Source: CBDDBX01 sp965225955 (lineage in GTDB: Bacteria; Acidobacteriota; Aminicenantia; UBA2199). Taken from it: a stretch of DNA of 64,000 nucleotides. The stretch lies in assembly GCA_965225955.1 (NCBI GenBank), contig CBDDBX010000032.1, positions 124,001-188,000 on the forward strand, written 5' to 3'. Shown piece after piece: positions 8,580 through 17,442 of this stretch. The notes beneath the pieces are model-generated. The model saw only the letters and a program-made list of their open reading frames with translations, did not search any database and was not told the origin of the DNA. How positions within the stretch are numbered: position 1 is the stretch's first letter; each line of letters starts with the position of its first letter. The translations under genes and the position numbers were made by a program.

Positions 8580-10520
8580 ATGAATAGGAAAGTTCTCCTG
8601 ATTGAACCGGGATACAAAAGTAAGTTCCCGCCTCTGGGACTTATGAAGATCTCAACTTACCACAAAATGCTGGGAGATGAGGTGTGGTTTTTTAAAGGTC
8701 ACCCCGATGATTTTGTGAGATTGAGGATCACAAACAGGATCATTGATAATCTGTATGTTGTAAATAAGAGTACAGACTGGAATAATCGCGAAAAAGAGGT
8801 AGAGAGTTTTTTGCGTAACGGTAAAAAATCAGTACTGGATCAGATAGTGAGGGGAGTGGAAAACCCGATAAACTGTATCGATATTATTGTCAGACTTAAA
8901 GACTATTACAGAAAGAAGATATACAGAAATTACCCTGAATGGGACAGAATCTGTGTAACATCACTCTTTACTTTTAATCTTGATAAAACTATAGATGTTG
9001 TAAATGCAGCTAAATTCCTTGTTAAAGATTATTCAGAGCTACTGGTTGGCGGAGTTGCTGCTTCAATAATACCAGAAGAGATTGAAAGAGTAACGGGTAT
9101 AAAACCTGTTACCGGGCTTCTTGATAAACCAGGGGTTCTCGATGCAGAAAACAGTATTATTATAGATGAACTTTCACCGGACTACTCTGTGCTTGATGAA
9201 GTGGAATATAACTATTCAGGCAAAGATGCCTTCTATTGCTGCTCCACAAGAGGGTGTGTCAGAGGATGTTCGTTCTGTGCAGTGAAATATCTTGAACCGG
9301 ACTTCAGAAACTACATCTCCGTAAGTGATAAGATTGAAGATACGAGGTTGAGGTTTGGTGACAGACAGAATCTTATAATGATGGATAATAATATTCTTGC
9401 TTCCTGTTGTCTTGAACAGATTATTGATGAACTTGTAGGTTGTGGTTTCGGTAAAGGGGAGAAGTTTCAGGAACCTGACAGATTCAGTCATTATGTTAAT
9501 GAGATTGAAGCCGGGAGAAATATCAGGGGTAATGTGAAGGCTCTGGCATGTCTTTTAAGAGATGTTGCCGGTAAATTAAAAGGAGAAGAACTGGCCTTTG
9601 CAGCTAATGTGCTGAAGAGTACAGGTGTATTCAGTCATAACAGAGCCAACAGAAAAAATGTGATTAAAGCAGCATCTCTTCTTAAAGATATATGCCTAAA
9701 CAACAAAAGCAGGGGAATAAAAAGCCGACGTGTGGATTTTAATCAGGGAATAGATGCCAGAATTCTTGATGAATACAAAATATCCCAGTTAAGTCGCCTG
9801 GCTATTAAGCCTTTAAGAATTGCTTTTGACAGGCTGGATTATGAAAATAATTATATAAGCGCAGTTAAACTGGCAGAAAAGTATGGGATAAAGACTCTAT
9901 CCAATTATCTGTTATACAACGAAGATGACAAGCCTTTTGAATTGTACAGAAGGCTGGAGATAAATGTGGAGTTAAACAGGGATCTTGACGTAAGTATTTA
10001 CTCATTTCCTATGAAGTATCATCCGGTTACCGGGGAATTAAGCCAGACCAGGGACTATCTGGGGAAGTACTGGAACAGAAAGTTCATAAGAGCTGTACAG
10101 GTGATTCTTAATGCTGCTAAAGGAAAGATTGGTGGAGGAGAGAGCTTCTTTTATAAGGCTTTTGGACAAAATGAGCAGGAGTTTCAGGAGATATTATATA
10201 TGCCTGAAGCTTATATTGTTTATAGAAATTTCTTTGAAAGTATTGGATACACAGATACATGGCGGACAGATTATGCCTGCCTTAGAGGAGCTGACAGGCA
10301 ACTGGCGTCTACAATTATTGAAATGAACTGTTTTAACAGTATAGATTATGACAATGTGCCTGTTGCAGTTGGTAAATTGTTGAGGCACTACAGCATCTCT
10401 ACTGAAGAGGTACTCAAAGGGGATTCCTGTATAGGGTATATGAAAAAAAAGTGGGATCTTCTGGCTACTGGAAAAGCAAATAAGCAGAGTTCAGTCTCTT
10501 ATTTCTGTAGAGATATGTGA
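8580..10520 (+). CDS. Radical SAM protein with N-terminal B12-binding-like domain
   Basis: About 646 residues. The N-terminus RKVLLIEPGYKSKFPPLGL is typical of the cobalamin-binding-like domain that precedes many radical SAM cores, and LLVGGVAASIIPEE matches its later part. The 4Fe-4S cluster motif is CVRGCSFC (CxxxCxxC) with preceding STRG. Downstream are MMDNNILAS, then a helical insertion of roughly 70 residues, and the barrel strand FNQGIDARILDE. The start is set at the ATG at 8580, preceded at 8 bases by GCAGGAG; a GTG at 8562 has a poorer site. It stands alone, with AT-rich spacers on both sides. The substrate is unknown; B12-type radical SAM enzymes include methylases and ring-forming enzymes. 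Confidence 0.8.
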   Translation: MNRKVLLIEPGYKSKFPPLGLMKISTYHKMLGDEVWFFKGHPDDFVRLRITNRIIDNLYVVNKSTDWNNREKEVESFLRNGKKSVLDQIVRGVENPINCIDIIVRLKDYYRKKIYRNYPEWDRICVTSLFTFNLDKTIDVVNAAKFLVKDYSELLVGGVAASIIPEEIERVTGIKPVTGLLDKPGVLDAENSIIIDELSPDYSVLDEVEYNYSGKDAFYCCSTRGCVRGCSFCAVKYLEPDFRNYISVSDKIEDTRLRFGDRQNLIMMDNNILASCCLEQIIDELVGCGFGKGEKFQEPDRFSHYVNEIEAGRNIRGNVKALACLLRDVAGKLKGEELAFAANVLKSTGVFSHNRANRKNVIKAASLLKDICLNNKSRGIKSRRVDFNQGIDARILDEYKISQLSRLAIKPLRIAFDRLDYENNYISAVKLAEKYGIKTLSNYLLYNEDDKPFELYRRLEINVELNRDLDVSIYSFPMKYHPVTGELSQTRDYLGKYWNRKFIRAVQVILNAAKGKIGGGESFFYKAFGQNEQEFQEILYMPEAYIVYRNFFESIGYTDTWRTDYACLRGADRQLASTIIEMNCFNSIDYDNVPVAVGKLLRHYSISTEEVLKGDSCIGYMKKKWDLLATGKANKQSSVSYFCRDM

Positions 10521-10899
10521 TATTGTAAGTATTAATTGTTGTTAAAAAAATTTTTATGAATCAAAAAACCGCTATAATACAGCACTATTAATCTTATTTG
10601 TTTTTTTTATTTACTTTTTTTTCTGGTTGTTGTAAGTTGATCTGTTTGTAAGTTTTTTGCTTTTAAAGAATCATTTTGTGATTTTTTGTGTGATGCTGGA
10701 TTATGTTTGTGAAAAAGATGTTTATTGAGAGTGGTAAAAAAATAAGGGATATCTTTTGAGTTTATTGGTGATGTGTACCCAGTTTGTCAATCCTGTTATC
10801 AATAATAGTCCTCAGAGACTTTCAGACGCATTTATTTAAAAGTTTTTTATTTTGTTAAGTAGGAAAAAAGCATTTTTTTTCAACGGGAGGAGACTATAT
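10521..10899. other. AT-rich intergenic spacer
   Basis: No gene seen. A TATAAT at about 10573-10578 (context CCGCTATAATACAG) could be a -10 box but has no convincing -35. A GGGAGGAG at 10885-10892 is the ribosome site of the chemoreceptor. Confidence 0.5.
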
Positions 10900-13137
10900 A
10901 TGTTTTTAAGATTGAATTTTTCCAGAAAACTTATCGGCTCAATCATTCTGGCAGGGCTGATCTCTTTGTTTACAGCAATAGTTATTTCCGGGAATATGTC
11001 CAGAGAAGCTCTGAAAAAAGAATCAATTCAGAAACTATCTGCTGTGAGGGATGTTAAGGCAAGGCAGATAGAGGGTTTTTTCAGGGAGAGAGAGGGGGAT
11101 GTAACAATCCTTGGAGCAAGCAGCAGTACAGTTGAAGCATTAACAGAGATGAATCGTGTGTTACCGGAAGAGAGGTCCGGTTTCAGTGGACATGCTGAAA
11201 GAGGAGGGTACGAAGCACCGGTAGCTTACAGGGAAATTCATGATAAATATTTCTCCTTTTTCAATCTGTTTATGAGAACTTATGGATATTATGACCTGAT
11301 TCTTATAAACAGAGATGGGGATGTTGTGTTTACAGTACAGAAGGAGAAAGATTTCGGAGTTAATATTTCCAATGACTCCTCCTCTCTGAAAAGGGTATGG
11401 GAGGCAGCTCTTTCCGGCAGTGTGATGCTTACAGACCTTAAACCATATAGCTATTCAGGTGGCCTTCCTGCCCAGTTTATAGGAAGCCCTGTAAGAAAAA
11501 ACGGTGAAATTACAGGAGCTGTTGTGCTGCAGATTGCAAGAGATTCTGTAAATTATATTATGCAGGAGAGAACCGGAATGGGAAAAAGCGGGGAAACCTA
11601 CCTTGTAGGAAGTGATTTCAGAATGAGATCCGATTCTTATCTTGATGCAGAGGGTCACTCTGTTACAGCCTCTTTCAAAGGCAGTATAGAACGAAATGGT
11701 ATTAAATCATTAAGCGTTAAGAATGCCCTTGAAGGAAAAAAGGGAGCTCATGAGATAGAAGATTATAACGGACACAAGGTTTTCTCTTCTTATACACCTG
11801 TTAAGATAGGAGAGGTAACCTGGGCTCTGGTTGCAGAGAAAGATGTAGCTGAATCCATGGAAGCTGCAGATGAACTGGAAGGAATTCTGCTTATTCTGTC
11901 TCTTGTTATGGGATTGATTATAGGTTGTGGTGGTTATATGCTTGCAAGAGCAATCATAAAACCTGTGAAAGAACTGGTAAGTATGGTTAAAGAGATTTCT
12001 CTGGGGGACAGGGATCTTACTAAAAGAGTTAAACTTAAGAGTGTTGTCTGTTCAGACATGATGAAGTGTAATGAACCCTCCTGTCCTGCATATGGAAAAG
12101 ATAGTGATAGTGTGCAGTGCTGGTTTGAAGCCGGTAGTGCTGCTTCTCAGTTTGGTAAAGAGATACATTGTCCGAAGATTCTCAGCGGTGAGTATAAATC
12201 CTGTGAAGAGTGTAATGTGTACAAAAATGTTGTTAAAGATGAGATCTGTGAACTGAGCTCATGGTTCAATGTGTTTATCCAGAAGATACAGGAGCTGGTT
12301 ATAGTTGTTAAAGATAATGTAGATGGAGTTAGTGCTGCTTCTGTGCAGATCTCTTCTTCAACTGAAGAGCTGGTTACTGTAATTGATCAGCAGAGCGGGC
12401 AGACCCAGGAGATCTCAACTTCAGTAGAGGAACTGGCTTCCACATCTGATGAGATTGCGGTATCTGTTAATGAAACAAGAGCTCTTGCAGAGGAGTCTTC
12501 TGAAAAAACCCAAAAGGGTGATACATCGATACAGAAATCTATCAGTGCTCTTGAGCTTATTGAAGAGAGAAGTCGTAAGCTGGGTACAACAATAGAGCAT
12601 CTTGAACAATCTACAGAGAAGATAGGAGCTATTGTTAATGTAATTAACGATGTTGCAGATCAGACAAATCTGCTTGCGCTGAATGCGGCTATAGAGGCTG
12701 CCAGAGCAGGTGAAGCGGGAAGAGGTTTTGCTGTTGTTGCAGATGAGGTGAGAAAGCTTGCAGAAAGAACAGGTGTAGCAACAAAAGAGATTGAAGCAAT
12801 AATTATTCAGTTGCAGAAAGAGACCGGTAATGCCGGTGAAGCTATGAGTAATACTCTGAAAGAGGTCCATAATGGTACAGCTCTTGCAGGAGAATCTCTC
12901 AATATTCTGTCTGGTATTGTTGATGCAAGCGCATCTATACTGAGAGCAAGTGGAACTGTATCAAATTCAATTAAAGAAGAGCATTATGCAATAGATAACG
13001 TAAACCAGAGTCTTCAGGAGATAGCAATTTCATCTGAACAGTCAGCTGTTTCAGTTCAGGAGATAGCTAAAACAACTGCAGAACTGGCAGAAGATGCAGA
13101 AAAACTTAAAGATACTGTATTTTTGTTCAAAACATAG
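10900..13137 (+). CDS. Methyl-accepting chemotaxis protein with Cys-rich insert
   Basis: About 745 residues from the ATG at 10900, seven bases after GGGAGGAG (a TTG at 10852 is in frame but has no such site). TM1 is LIGSIILAGLISLFTAIVIS, followed by a periplasmic dCache-like sensor domain of about 300 residues, TM2 (GILLILSLVMGLIIGCGGYML), HAMP, and a C-terminal signalling domain with the hallmark hairpin tip DVADQTNLLALNAAIEAARA. Unusually, a segment encoded at about 12046-12255 lies between the HAMP helices and carries eight cysteines (MKCNEPSCPAY, QCW, HCPK, CEECNVYK, EIC). Such inserts occur in some anaerobe chemoreceptors and suggest a metal or redox site in the cytoplasm. No other chemotaxis genes are adjacent. 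Confidence 0.9.
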   Translation: MFLRLNFSRKLIGSIILAGLISLFTAIVISGNMSREALKKESIQKLSAVRDVKARQIEGFFREREGDVTILGASSSTVEALTEMNRVLPEERSGFSGHAERGGYEAPVAYREIHDKYFSFFNLFMRTYGYYDLILINRDGDVVFTVQKEKDFGVNISNDSSSLKRVWEAALSGSVMLTDLKPYSYSGGLPAQFIGSPVRKNGEITGAVVLQIARDSVNYIMQERTGMGKSGETYLVGSDFRMRSDSYLDAEGHSVTASFKGSIERNGIKSLSVKNALEGKKGAHEIEDYNGHKVFSSYTPVKIGEVTWALVAEKDVAESMEAADELEGILLILSLVMGLIIGCGGYMLARAIIKPVKELVSMVKEISLGDRDLTKRVKLKSVVCSDMMKCNEPSCPAYGKDSDSVQCWFEAGSAASQFGKEIHCPKILSGEYKSCEECNVYKNVVKDEICELSSWFNVFIQKIQELVIVVKDNVDGVSAASVQISSSTEELVTVIDQQSGQTQEISTSVEELASTSDEIAVSVNETRALAEESSEKTQKGDTSIQKSISALELIEERSRKLGTTIEHLEQSTEKIGAIVNVINDVADQTNLLALNAAIEAARAGEAGRGFAVVADEVRKLAERTGVATKEIEAIIIQLQKETGNAGEAMSNTLKEVHNGTALAGESLNILSGIVDASASILRASGTVSNSIKEEHYAIDNVNQSLQEIAISSEQSAVSVQEIAKTTAELAEDAEKLKDTVFLFKT

Positions 13138-13160
13138 AGTCAGGTAAAGCGATACAATTA

Positions 13161-13200
13161 AGGAAGCACAGAAAAATTTTATATTTCTGTGCTTCCTTTA
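13161..13200 (+). terminator. Terminator of the chemoreceptor gene
   Basis: A perfect 14-bp stem: AGGAAGCACAGAAA (13161-13174) with TTTCTGTGCTTCCT (13184-13197), then TTATT. The remaining spacer to serC holds no recognisable gene. Confidence 0.8.
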
Positions 13201-13492
13201 TTATGAACCTGAACCTCATTAACAACCCTTATCAATTAATTACTTTTTTTATCTGTTTTATTCTTAAAAATCCGGGTTTTATGTTGTGAAATGTGATGTT
13301 TGAGCAGATGTTGGGTAAAAAAAAACGTAAACTTGATAAAAATATATCCGCAGTGAACTGAAAATCGTTGCTCAGTAGTGGTTTTTCGGCATTAAAAAAT
13401 TAAAAAAAAGGCTCTGTGGTATGGATTTTTGAGTAAGTCCATGTATAATCTATTTTAATCAATTTAATCTTTTCAGGAGGTTGAAATCTACA

Positions 13493-14563
13493 ATGAAAAA
13501 GTATAATTTTTACGCGGGTCCGGCAATACTGCCTCAGCCTGTAATGGAAAAGGCTCAGAAAGAGCTTCTTGATCTTAATGGAATCGGACTTTCTGTTATG
13601 GAAATCAGTCACAGATCGAAAGATTTTGATGCTGTTATAACTGGTGCTGAAAGTAAAATAAGATCAGTTTTAGGTGTTCCTGACAACTATTCAGTTCTGT
13701 TCCTGCAGGGCGGTGCGAGTATGCAGTTTGGTATGATCCCGATGAACCTCCTTCAGGGCGGTACAGCTGACTATGTAGACACAGGTGCATGGGCGGGAAA
13801 AGCAGTTAAGGAAGCAAAACGCTTTGGTACTGTTAATGTTGCCGGCAGTTCAGAAGATAAGAACTATAACTATATTCCAAAGGATCTTAATCTGACTCCT
13901 GATGCAAAATATGTTCATATTACTTCCAATGAAACTATTGGTGGTATCAAATATGACAAATATCCTGAAACAGGAAATGTTCCTCTGATCGGCGATATGT
14001 CTTCAGATATTTTCAGTCGCAGAATCAATGTTGAAGAGTTTGGTATGATCTATGCCGGTGCTCAGAAAAACATTGGTCCTTCAGGTGTAACTCTGGCAAT
14101 CGTTCGTAACGATCTTATTGAAGCTGGTTCAAAAGACCTTACAACAATGCTCCAGTACAGAACTCATGCTGACAAAGGCTCCATGTACAACACTCCTCCA
14201 TGCTTTGGTATCTATATCATTAAGCTTGTTATGGAATGGCTTGAAGAACTTGGTGGTCTTGAAGCAATGGAAAAACGTAATGCTAAGAAAGCTGAAGTAC
14301 TTTATGGGGCAATTGATAATTGTGGTCTCTACAGAGGTACTGCTGCTCTTGAAGACAGATCAGATATGAATGTTACTTTCAGACTCACAACTGAAGAGCT
14401 GGAAGCTAAATTCATCAAAGAAGCTACAGAAGCTGGCATGATGGGACTGAAAGGTCACAGAAGTGTTGGTGGATGCCGTGCTTCAATCTATAATGCAATG
14501 AACCTTGAAGGTGTTGAAGCTCTTGCTGACTTCATGGTTAAGTTTGACAAAGCAAACGGATAA
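13493..14563 (+). CDS. serC: Phosphoserine aminotransferase
   Basis: A 356-residue class-V PLP aminotransferase converting 3-phosphohydroxypyruvate and glutamate to phosphoserine in serine synthesis (also used in the B6 pathway). The start MKKYNFYAGPAILP is the family opening; the PLP lysine lies in YAGAQKNIGPSGV; ISHRSKDF, GGASMQF and GHRSVGGCRASIYNA are SerC signatures. AGGAGG at 13475-13480 lies 12 bases before the ATG at 13493; the TTG at 13481 directly abuts it and is not credible. The gene is isolated from serA/serB. A perfect palindrome follows it. Confidence 0.95.
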   Translation: MKKYNFYAGPAILPQPVMEKAQKELLDLNGIGLSVMEISHRSKDFDAVITGAESKIRSVLGVPDNYSVLFLQGGASMQFGMIPMNLLQGGTADYVDTGAWAGKAVKEAKRFGTVNVAGSSEDKNYNYIPKDLNLTPDAKYVHITSNETIGGIKYDKYPETGNVPLIGDMSSDIFSRRINVEEFGMIYAGAQKNIGPSGVTLAIVRNDLIEAGSKDLTTMLQYRTHADKGSMYNTPPCFGIYIIKLVMEWLEELGGLEAMEKRNAKKAEVLYGAIDNCGLYRGTAALEDRSDMNVTFRLTTEELEAKFIKEATEAGMMGLKGHRSVGGCRASIYNAMNLEGVEALADFMVKFDKANG

Positions 14564-14581
14564 TCACATTAATTTAAAATA

Positions 14582-14609
14582 GTAAGGGCAAGGCATGCCT
14601 TGCCCCTAC
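14582..14609. repeat. REP-like perfect palindrome after serC
   Basis: GGGCAAGGCATGCCTTGCCC at 14586-14605 is a perfect 20-base palindrome, extended by GTA/TAC on the two sides with one mismatch. There is no T-run. Palindromes of this GTAGGGGCAAGGC type are, to my knowledge, recurrent intergenic elements in other bacteria. It sits between the convergent serC and secretin-like genes. Confidence 0.6.
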
Positions 14610-14646
14610 ATCATCAACTTTTATTTTCTATAAAAAATATTACAGA

Positions 14647-15375
14647 TCATTTTATATAAGTATTGATTACCAGTATCAGTGAATCTCCGTTTCTGCCGAT
14701 TTTTGATACTCCTGCTACGAGATAGCCACCCTCTTTAATTGAGGTTTTTGAATTCTGAAGAGTCTTCCACATCTGTTTGTTTTCAAAACTGCCAGTGTAT
14801 TGTTTAAGGTTAAACTCAAAATCCACATCTCTGCTGCCTTTTTCAGATCCATTTATTTTCAGATTGTAGAATGTGTATTTCATGTCTCCTTCTGATGATA
14901 ACTGAATTGAACCGGATTTCTGACCATCCATTGCTGTCAATGCAGACATACCATCCATTCTGAAGGATTTAAAGCTCATTATTGTCTGTAGTTCGCTGAG
15001 AACCTTTTTCAAATCTCCCTTAATTGGTGGTGTATTCTCACTGTTGGATTTATGGGAAGCTATTACAGTAAATATTCTGAAGATCACTGTCTGTTTTTTT
15101 ATATCCAGTTTTTTTAACAGCTTTTCAAACTGAGGTATCTGAGATATCTGATTTTTTCTGAACACCAGTGTGATCATCTTTCCATTTCTGGAGAAATCAC
15201 TTTTGGAAAAATAACTGTTCAGAGTGCTGTGTACAAGTGCGGGTTTAATATATTTCAGATCATAAGTCTTTGTAATAGAACTGTTTTTAGCAGTGTGCCT
15301 TTTGTCATTCCTGCCGGCAAAGCTGAAACTACTTAAAATCAGCAATATAAGAAGTGTAATTAAAGTTTTTTTCAT
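14647..15375 (-). CDS. Secreted protein with secretin short-domain-like region
   Basis: A 242-residue protein with a clean signal peptide (MKKTLITLLILLILSSFSFA). The mature start TYDLKYIKPALVHSTLNSYF with LVFRKNQISQIPQFEKLLKKLD looks like the N1/short domain of type II/III secretins (YxLKYxxA, then LxVxxxxxxIxxIxxLLxxLD); the rest (VIFRIFTVIASHKS, KKVLSELQTIMSFKSF, YLVAGVSKIG) resembles the following ring-forming region, but no gate or barrel region is present. It therefore cannot form a pore by itself. Its ATG overlaps the stop of the anti-sigma-like gene by four bases, so it is third in the sigma-factor operon. The exact function is unknown. Confidence 0.6.
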   Translation of the reverse strand: MKKTLITLLILLILSSFSFAGRNDKRHTAKNSSITKTYDLKYIKPALVHSTLNSYFSKSDFSRNGKMITLVFRKNQISQIPQFEKLLKKLDIKKQTVIFRIFTVIASHKSNSENTPPIKGDLKKVLSELQTIMSFKSFRMDGMSALTAMDGQKSGSIQLSSEGDMKYTFYNLKINGSEKGSRDVDFEFNLKQYTGSFENKQMWKTLQNSKTSIKEGGYLVAGVSKIGRNGDSLILVINTYIK

Positions 15376-15686
15376 AATTGTTTTCCTCCTCTCATAGATT
15401 CAGGAATCTGAAAATCTGCTTTCTGAACCCAGAGAATTTTGATGTTTTTATTTTGAAGAGTTAACTCAGTTCTTATCTCATTTATCTCTTTCTCTTTACT
15501 TATATCTTCTGTATAAGGTGAAAGCACAGCAAGTGCCAGAATAGTTGCGACAGCCAGAGCACTTAACCACCAGCCTTTTTTAATGCCTGATTCCGATTCA
15601 CTCTTTTCTGTAGTGGGAAGTTGAACGTTTATCTTCTGAACAGAGTCTCTGATAAGTATGTCCAGTTCTATATCTGTTATTTTCAT
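15372..15686 (-). CDS. Putative one-TM anti-sigma factor
   Basis: 104 residues: an N-terminal cytoplasmic part of about 37 residues, one TM helix (GWWLSALAVATILALAVLS), and a short charged periplasmic part. It overlaps the ECF sigma gene upstream by four bases and the secretin-like gene downstream by four. No zinc-binding HxxxCxxC anti-sigma motif is present. The role as anti-sigma factor is inferred from size, topology and position; no strong family resemblance is visible. Confidence 0.6.
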   Translation of the reverse strand: MKITDIELDILIRDSVQKINVQLPTTEKSESESGIKKGWWLSALAVATILALAVLSPYTEDISKEKEINEIRTELTLQNKNIKILWVQKADFQIPESMRGGKQL

Positions 15687-16237
15687 TTTAATACCTCCCT
15701 TATTTTTGTTCTTGCATGTGAAAGAACGGTTTTTATATTTCCTTCTTTAAGTTCTGTAATTCCCGCGATCTCTTTTATTGAAAACCCCTGTTCATAGAAT
15801 AGAAAGAAAATTCTTCTCTGTGTTGAGGTAAGAGTAGATGCAGCTTCGTATATTCTTATAACAGTCTCATCGGCTTCATTGGCAGCTGGGGCGGACTCTC
15901 TGTCAACTAACCTCCGATCTTCTTTTTGAGTACTATAGTAGCGTTTTATCTCATTTGAAGCTATTCTGAATATCCAGGTTCTGAATTTTGATAATTCAGT
16001 TTTGTAACTACCGAGATATTTATAAGCTCTGGTTATTGTTTCCTGATAAACATCATCAGCGTCTTCAATAAAATTCAGGGATTTTGTAATGTAGTTGTAG
16101 AGAGCTCTCTGAAGAGATGTTAGTTCGTTTTCAAATTCTTTAACAGAAATTCCAACAGCCCTATCTCTTTTTCTGAAAAGGTTTTTGATACCTGCTACTG
16201 GAGTGTGATGTATTATCTTCATGTTGGAAGCTTTCAT
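15683..16237 (-). CDS. ECF-type RNA polymerase sigma factor
   Basis: 184 residues. Region 2 is seen as LYNYITKSLNFIEDADDVYQET and FRTWIFRIASNEIKRYY; region 4 as LTSTQRRIFFLFYEQGFSIKEIAG followed by ELKEGNIKTVLSHARTKIRE, the sigma-70 region 4 helix-turn-helix. It has an unusually long N-terminus of about 33 residues. First gene of a three-gene overlapping operon with the putative anti-sigma and secretin-like genes; such operons are commonly autoregulated, but no clear ECF promoter was identified. A divergent glycosyltransferase gene starts 126 bases away. Confidence 0.9.
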   Translation of the reverse strand: MKASNMKIIHHTPVAGIKNLFRKRDRAVGISVKEFENELTSLQRALYNYITKSLNFIEDADDVYQETITRAYKYLGSYKTELSKFRTWIFRIASNEIKRYYSTQKEDRRLVDRESAPAANEADETVIRIYEAASTLTSTQRRIFFLFYEQGFSIKEIAGITELKEGNIKTVLSHARTKIREVLK

Positions 16238-16362
16238 ATTGTTTATATCATATGGATTACTTAAAGGTTAAAAAATCATTTTTTTTATGCTGTTTTAAAT
16301 ATCTGATCTTATTAGGTAAATTTGATTTAATCCGGTACAAAGTGTAAAATTAAACCTTATAT

Positions 16363-17442
16363 ATGTGTAAAAAAGTAGCAATTGTCCACGATTGGCTGAA
16401 TGGCATGCGAGGTGGGGAAAAGGTTCTGGAGTGTTGTCTGGATATCTGGCCTCAGGCAGATATCTTTACCCTGTTTTATGAGCCTTCCAGAGTTTCAGAT
16501 AAGATCAATTCTCATAAGGTAACAGCTTCATGGCTTAACAGGTACCCTTTTATAAAAAAAAGGTACAGATACTTTCTGCAGATGTTGCCTGCAGCAATTG
16601 AATCATTCGATCTTAACGACTATGATCTGGTATTGAGTATTTCCCATTGCGTGGCAAAAGGAATTATTCCTGCACCGGATGCAGTGCATATCAGTTATGT
16701 GAACTCTCCGATGAGGTATATCTGGGATCAGTATCACTCATATTTTGGTGATGTAAAAGGACTCAAAAAGATGTATCTGGGAAGCGCAACCTCAAAGTTG
16801 AGGCAGTGGGATGTTTCCAGCTCTTCAAGAGTTGATGAATTTATAGGAAACTCTTCTTTTATTGCTAAAAGAATTAATCGCTACTATAATCGTGAAGCTT
16901 CTGTTATAAATCCTCCGGTTGAAATTGACTATTTTACTCCAGCAGAAACCAAAGAGGATTACTACCTGGTGGTAGCTGCTCTTGTTCCATATAAAAGAGT
17001 TGATTATCTTGTTAAAGCCTTTAATAGAAATGGCCGCAGACTCATTGTTGTTGGAAAAGGTCCTGAAGAAGAGAAGCTGCGTAAAATTGCAAAGAATAAT
17101 ATAGAGTTCAGAAAAGATCTGCCTTCAGAAGAACTCAGAAATCTGTTCCAGAAGGCTAAAGCCTTTGTTTATAGCGCAACTGAAGATTTTGGAATAGTCT
17201 ATGTTGAAGCTATGGCATGTGGTACTCCACTGATTGCTTATGAAAAAGGGGGAATACAGGATATAGCAGATTCAGAATGTGGAGTTTTATATAAGGACCT
17301 TACTGTTGAGGGTATCTGCAGCGCTGTAGAAGAGTTTGAAAACCGCAGTTACGATGTGAGTTATCTGAGAGAAAAGAGTATGAGGTTTTCAAAAGAGAAT
17401 TTTGTTAACAGCATGAAAGAGACTGCAGAGAAGTATTTATGA
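16363..17442 (+). CDS. GT4 family glycosyltransferase
   Basis: 359 residues, GT-B fold. The opening KVAIVHDWLNGMRGGEKVLE, the HISYVNSPMRYIWDQYH motif and the C-terminal nucleotide-sugar site (EDFGIVYVEAMACGTPLIAY, with the E-x7-E pattern) match WbaZ-like mannosyl/glycosyltransferases of exopolysaccharide or O-antigen pathways. The start ATG has no visible Shine-Dalgarno (TAAACCTTATAT precedes it), so initiation may be weak or leaderless. Its last four bases overlap the start of the phosphoglycosyl transferase, so the two form one operon. The donor sugar cannot be told from the sequence. Confidence 0.88.
   Translation: MCKKVAIVHDWLNGMRGGEKVLECCLDIWPQADIFTLFYEPSRVSDKINSHKVTASWLNRYPFIKKRYRYFLQMLPAAIESFDLNDYDLVLSISHCVAKGIIPAPDAVHISYVNSPMRYIWDQYHSYFGDVKGLKKMYLGSATSKLRQWDVSSSSRVDEFIGNSSFIAKRINRYYNREASVINPPVEIDYFTPAETKEDYYLVVAALVPYKRVDYLVKAFNRNGRRLIVVGKGPEEEKLRKIAKNNIEFRKDLPSEELRNLFQKAKAFVYSATEDFGIVYVEAMACGTPLIAYEKGGIQDIADSECGVLYKDLTVEGICSAVEEFENRSYDVSYLREKSMRFSKENFVNSMKETAEKYL

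Noticed and set aside
12421..12870. 149-residue minus-strand reading frame
   Set aside because: It lies fully inside the chemoreceptor signalling domain, whose plus-strand motifs are unmistakable; a shadow frame.
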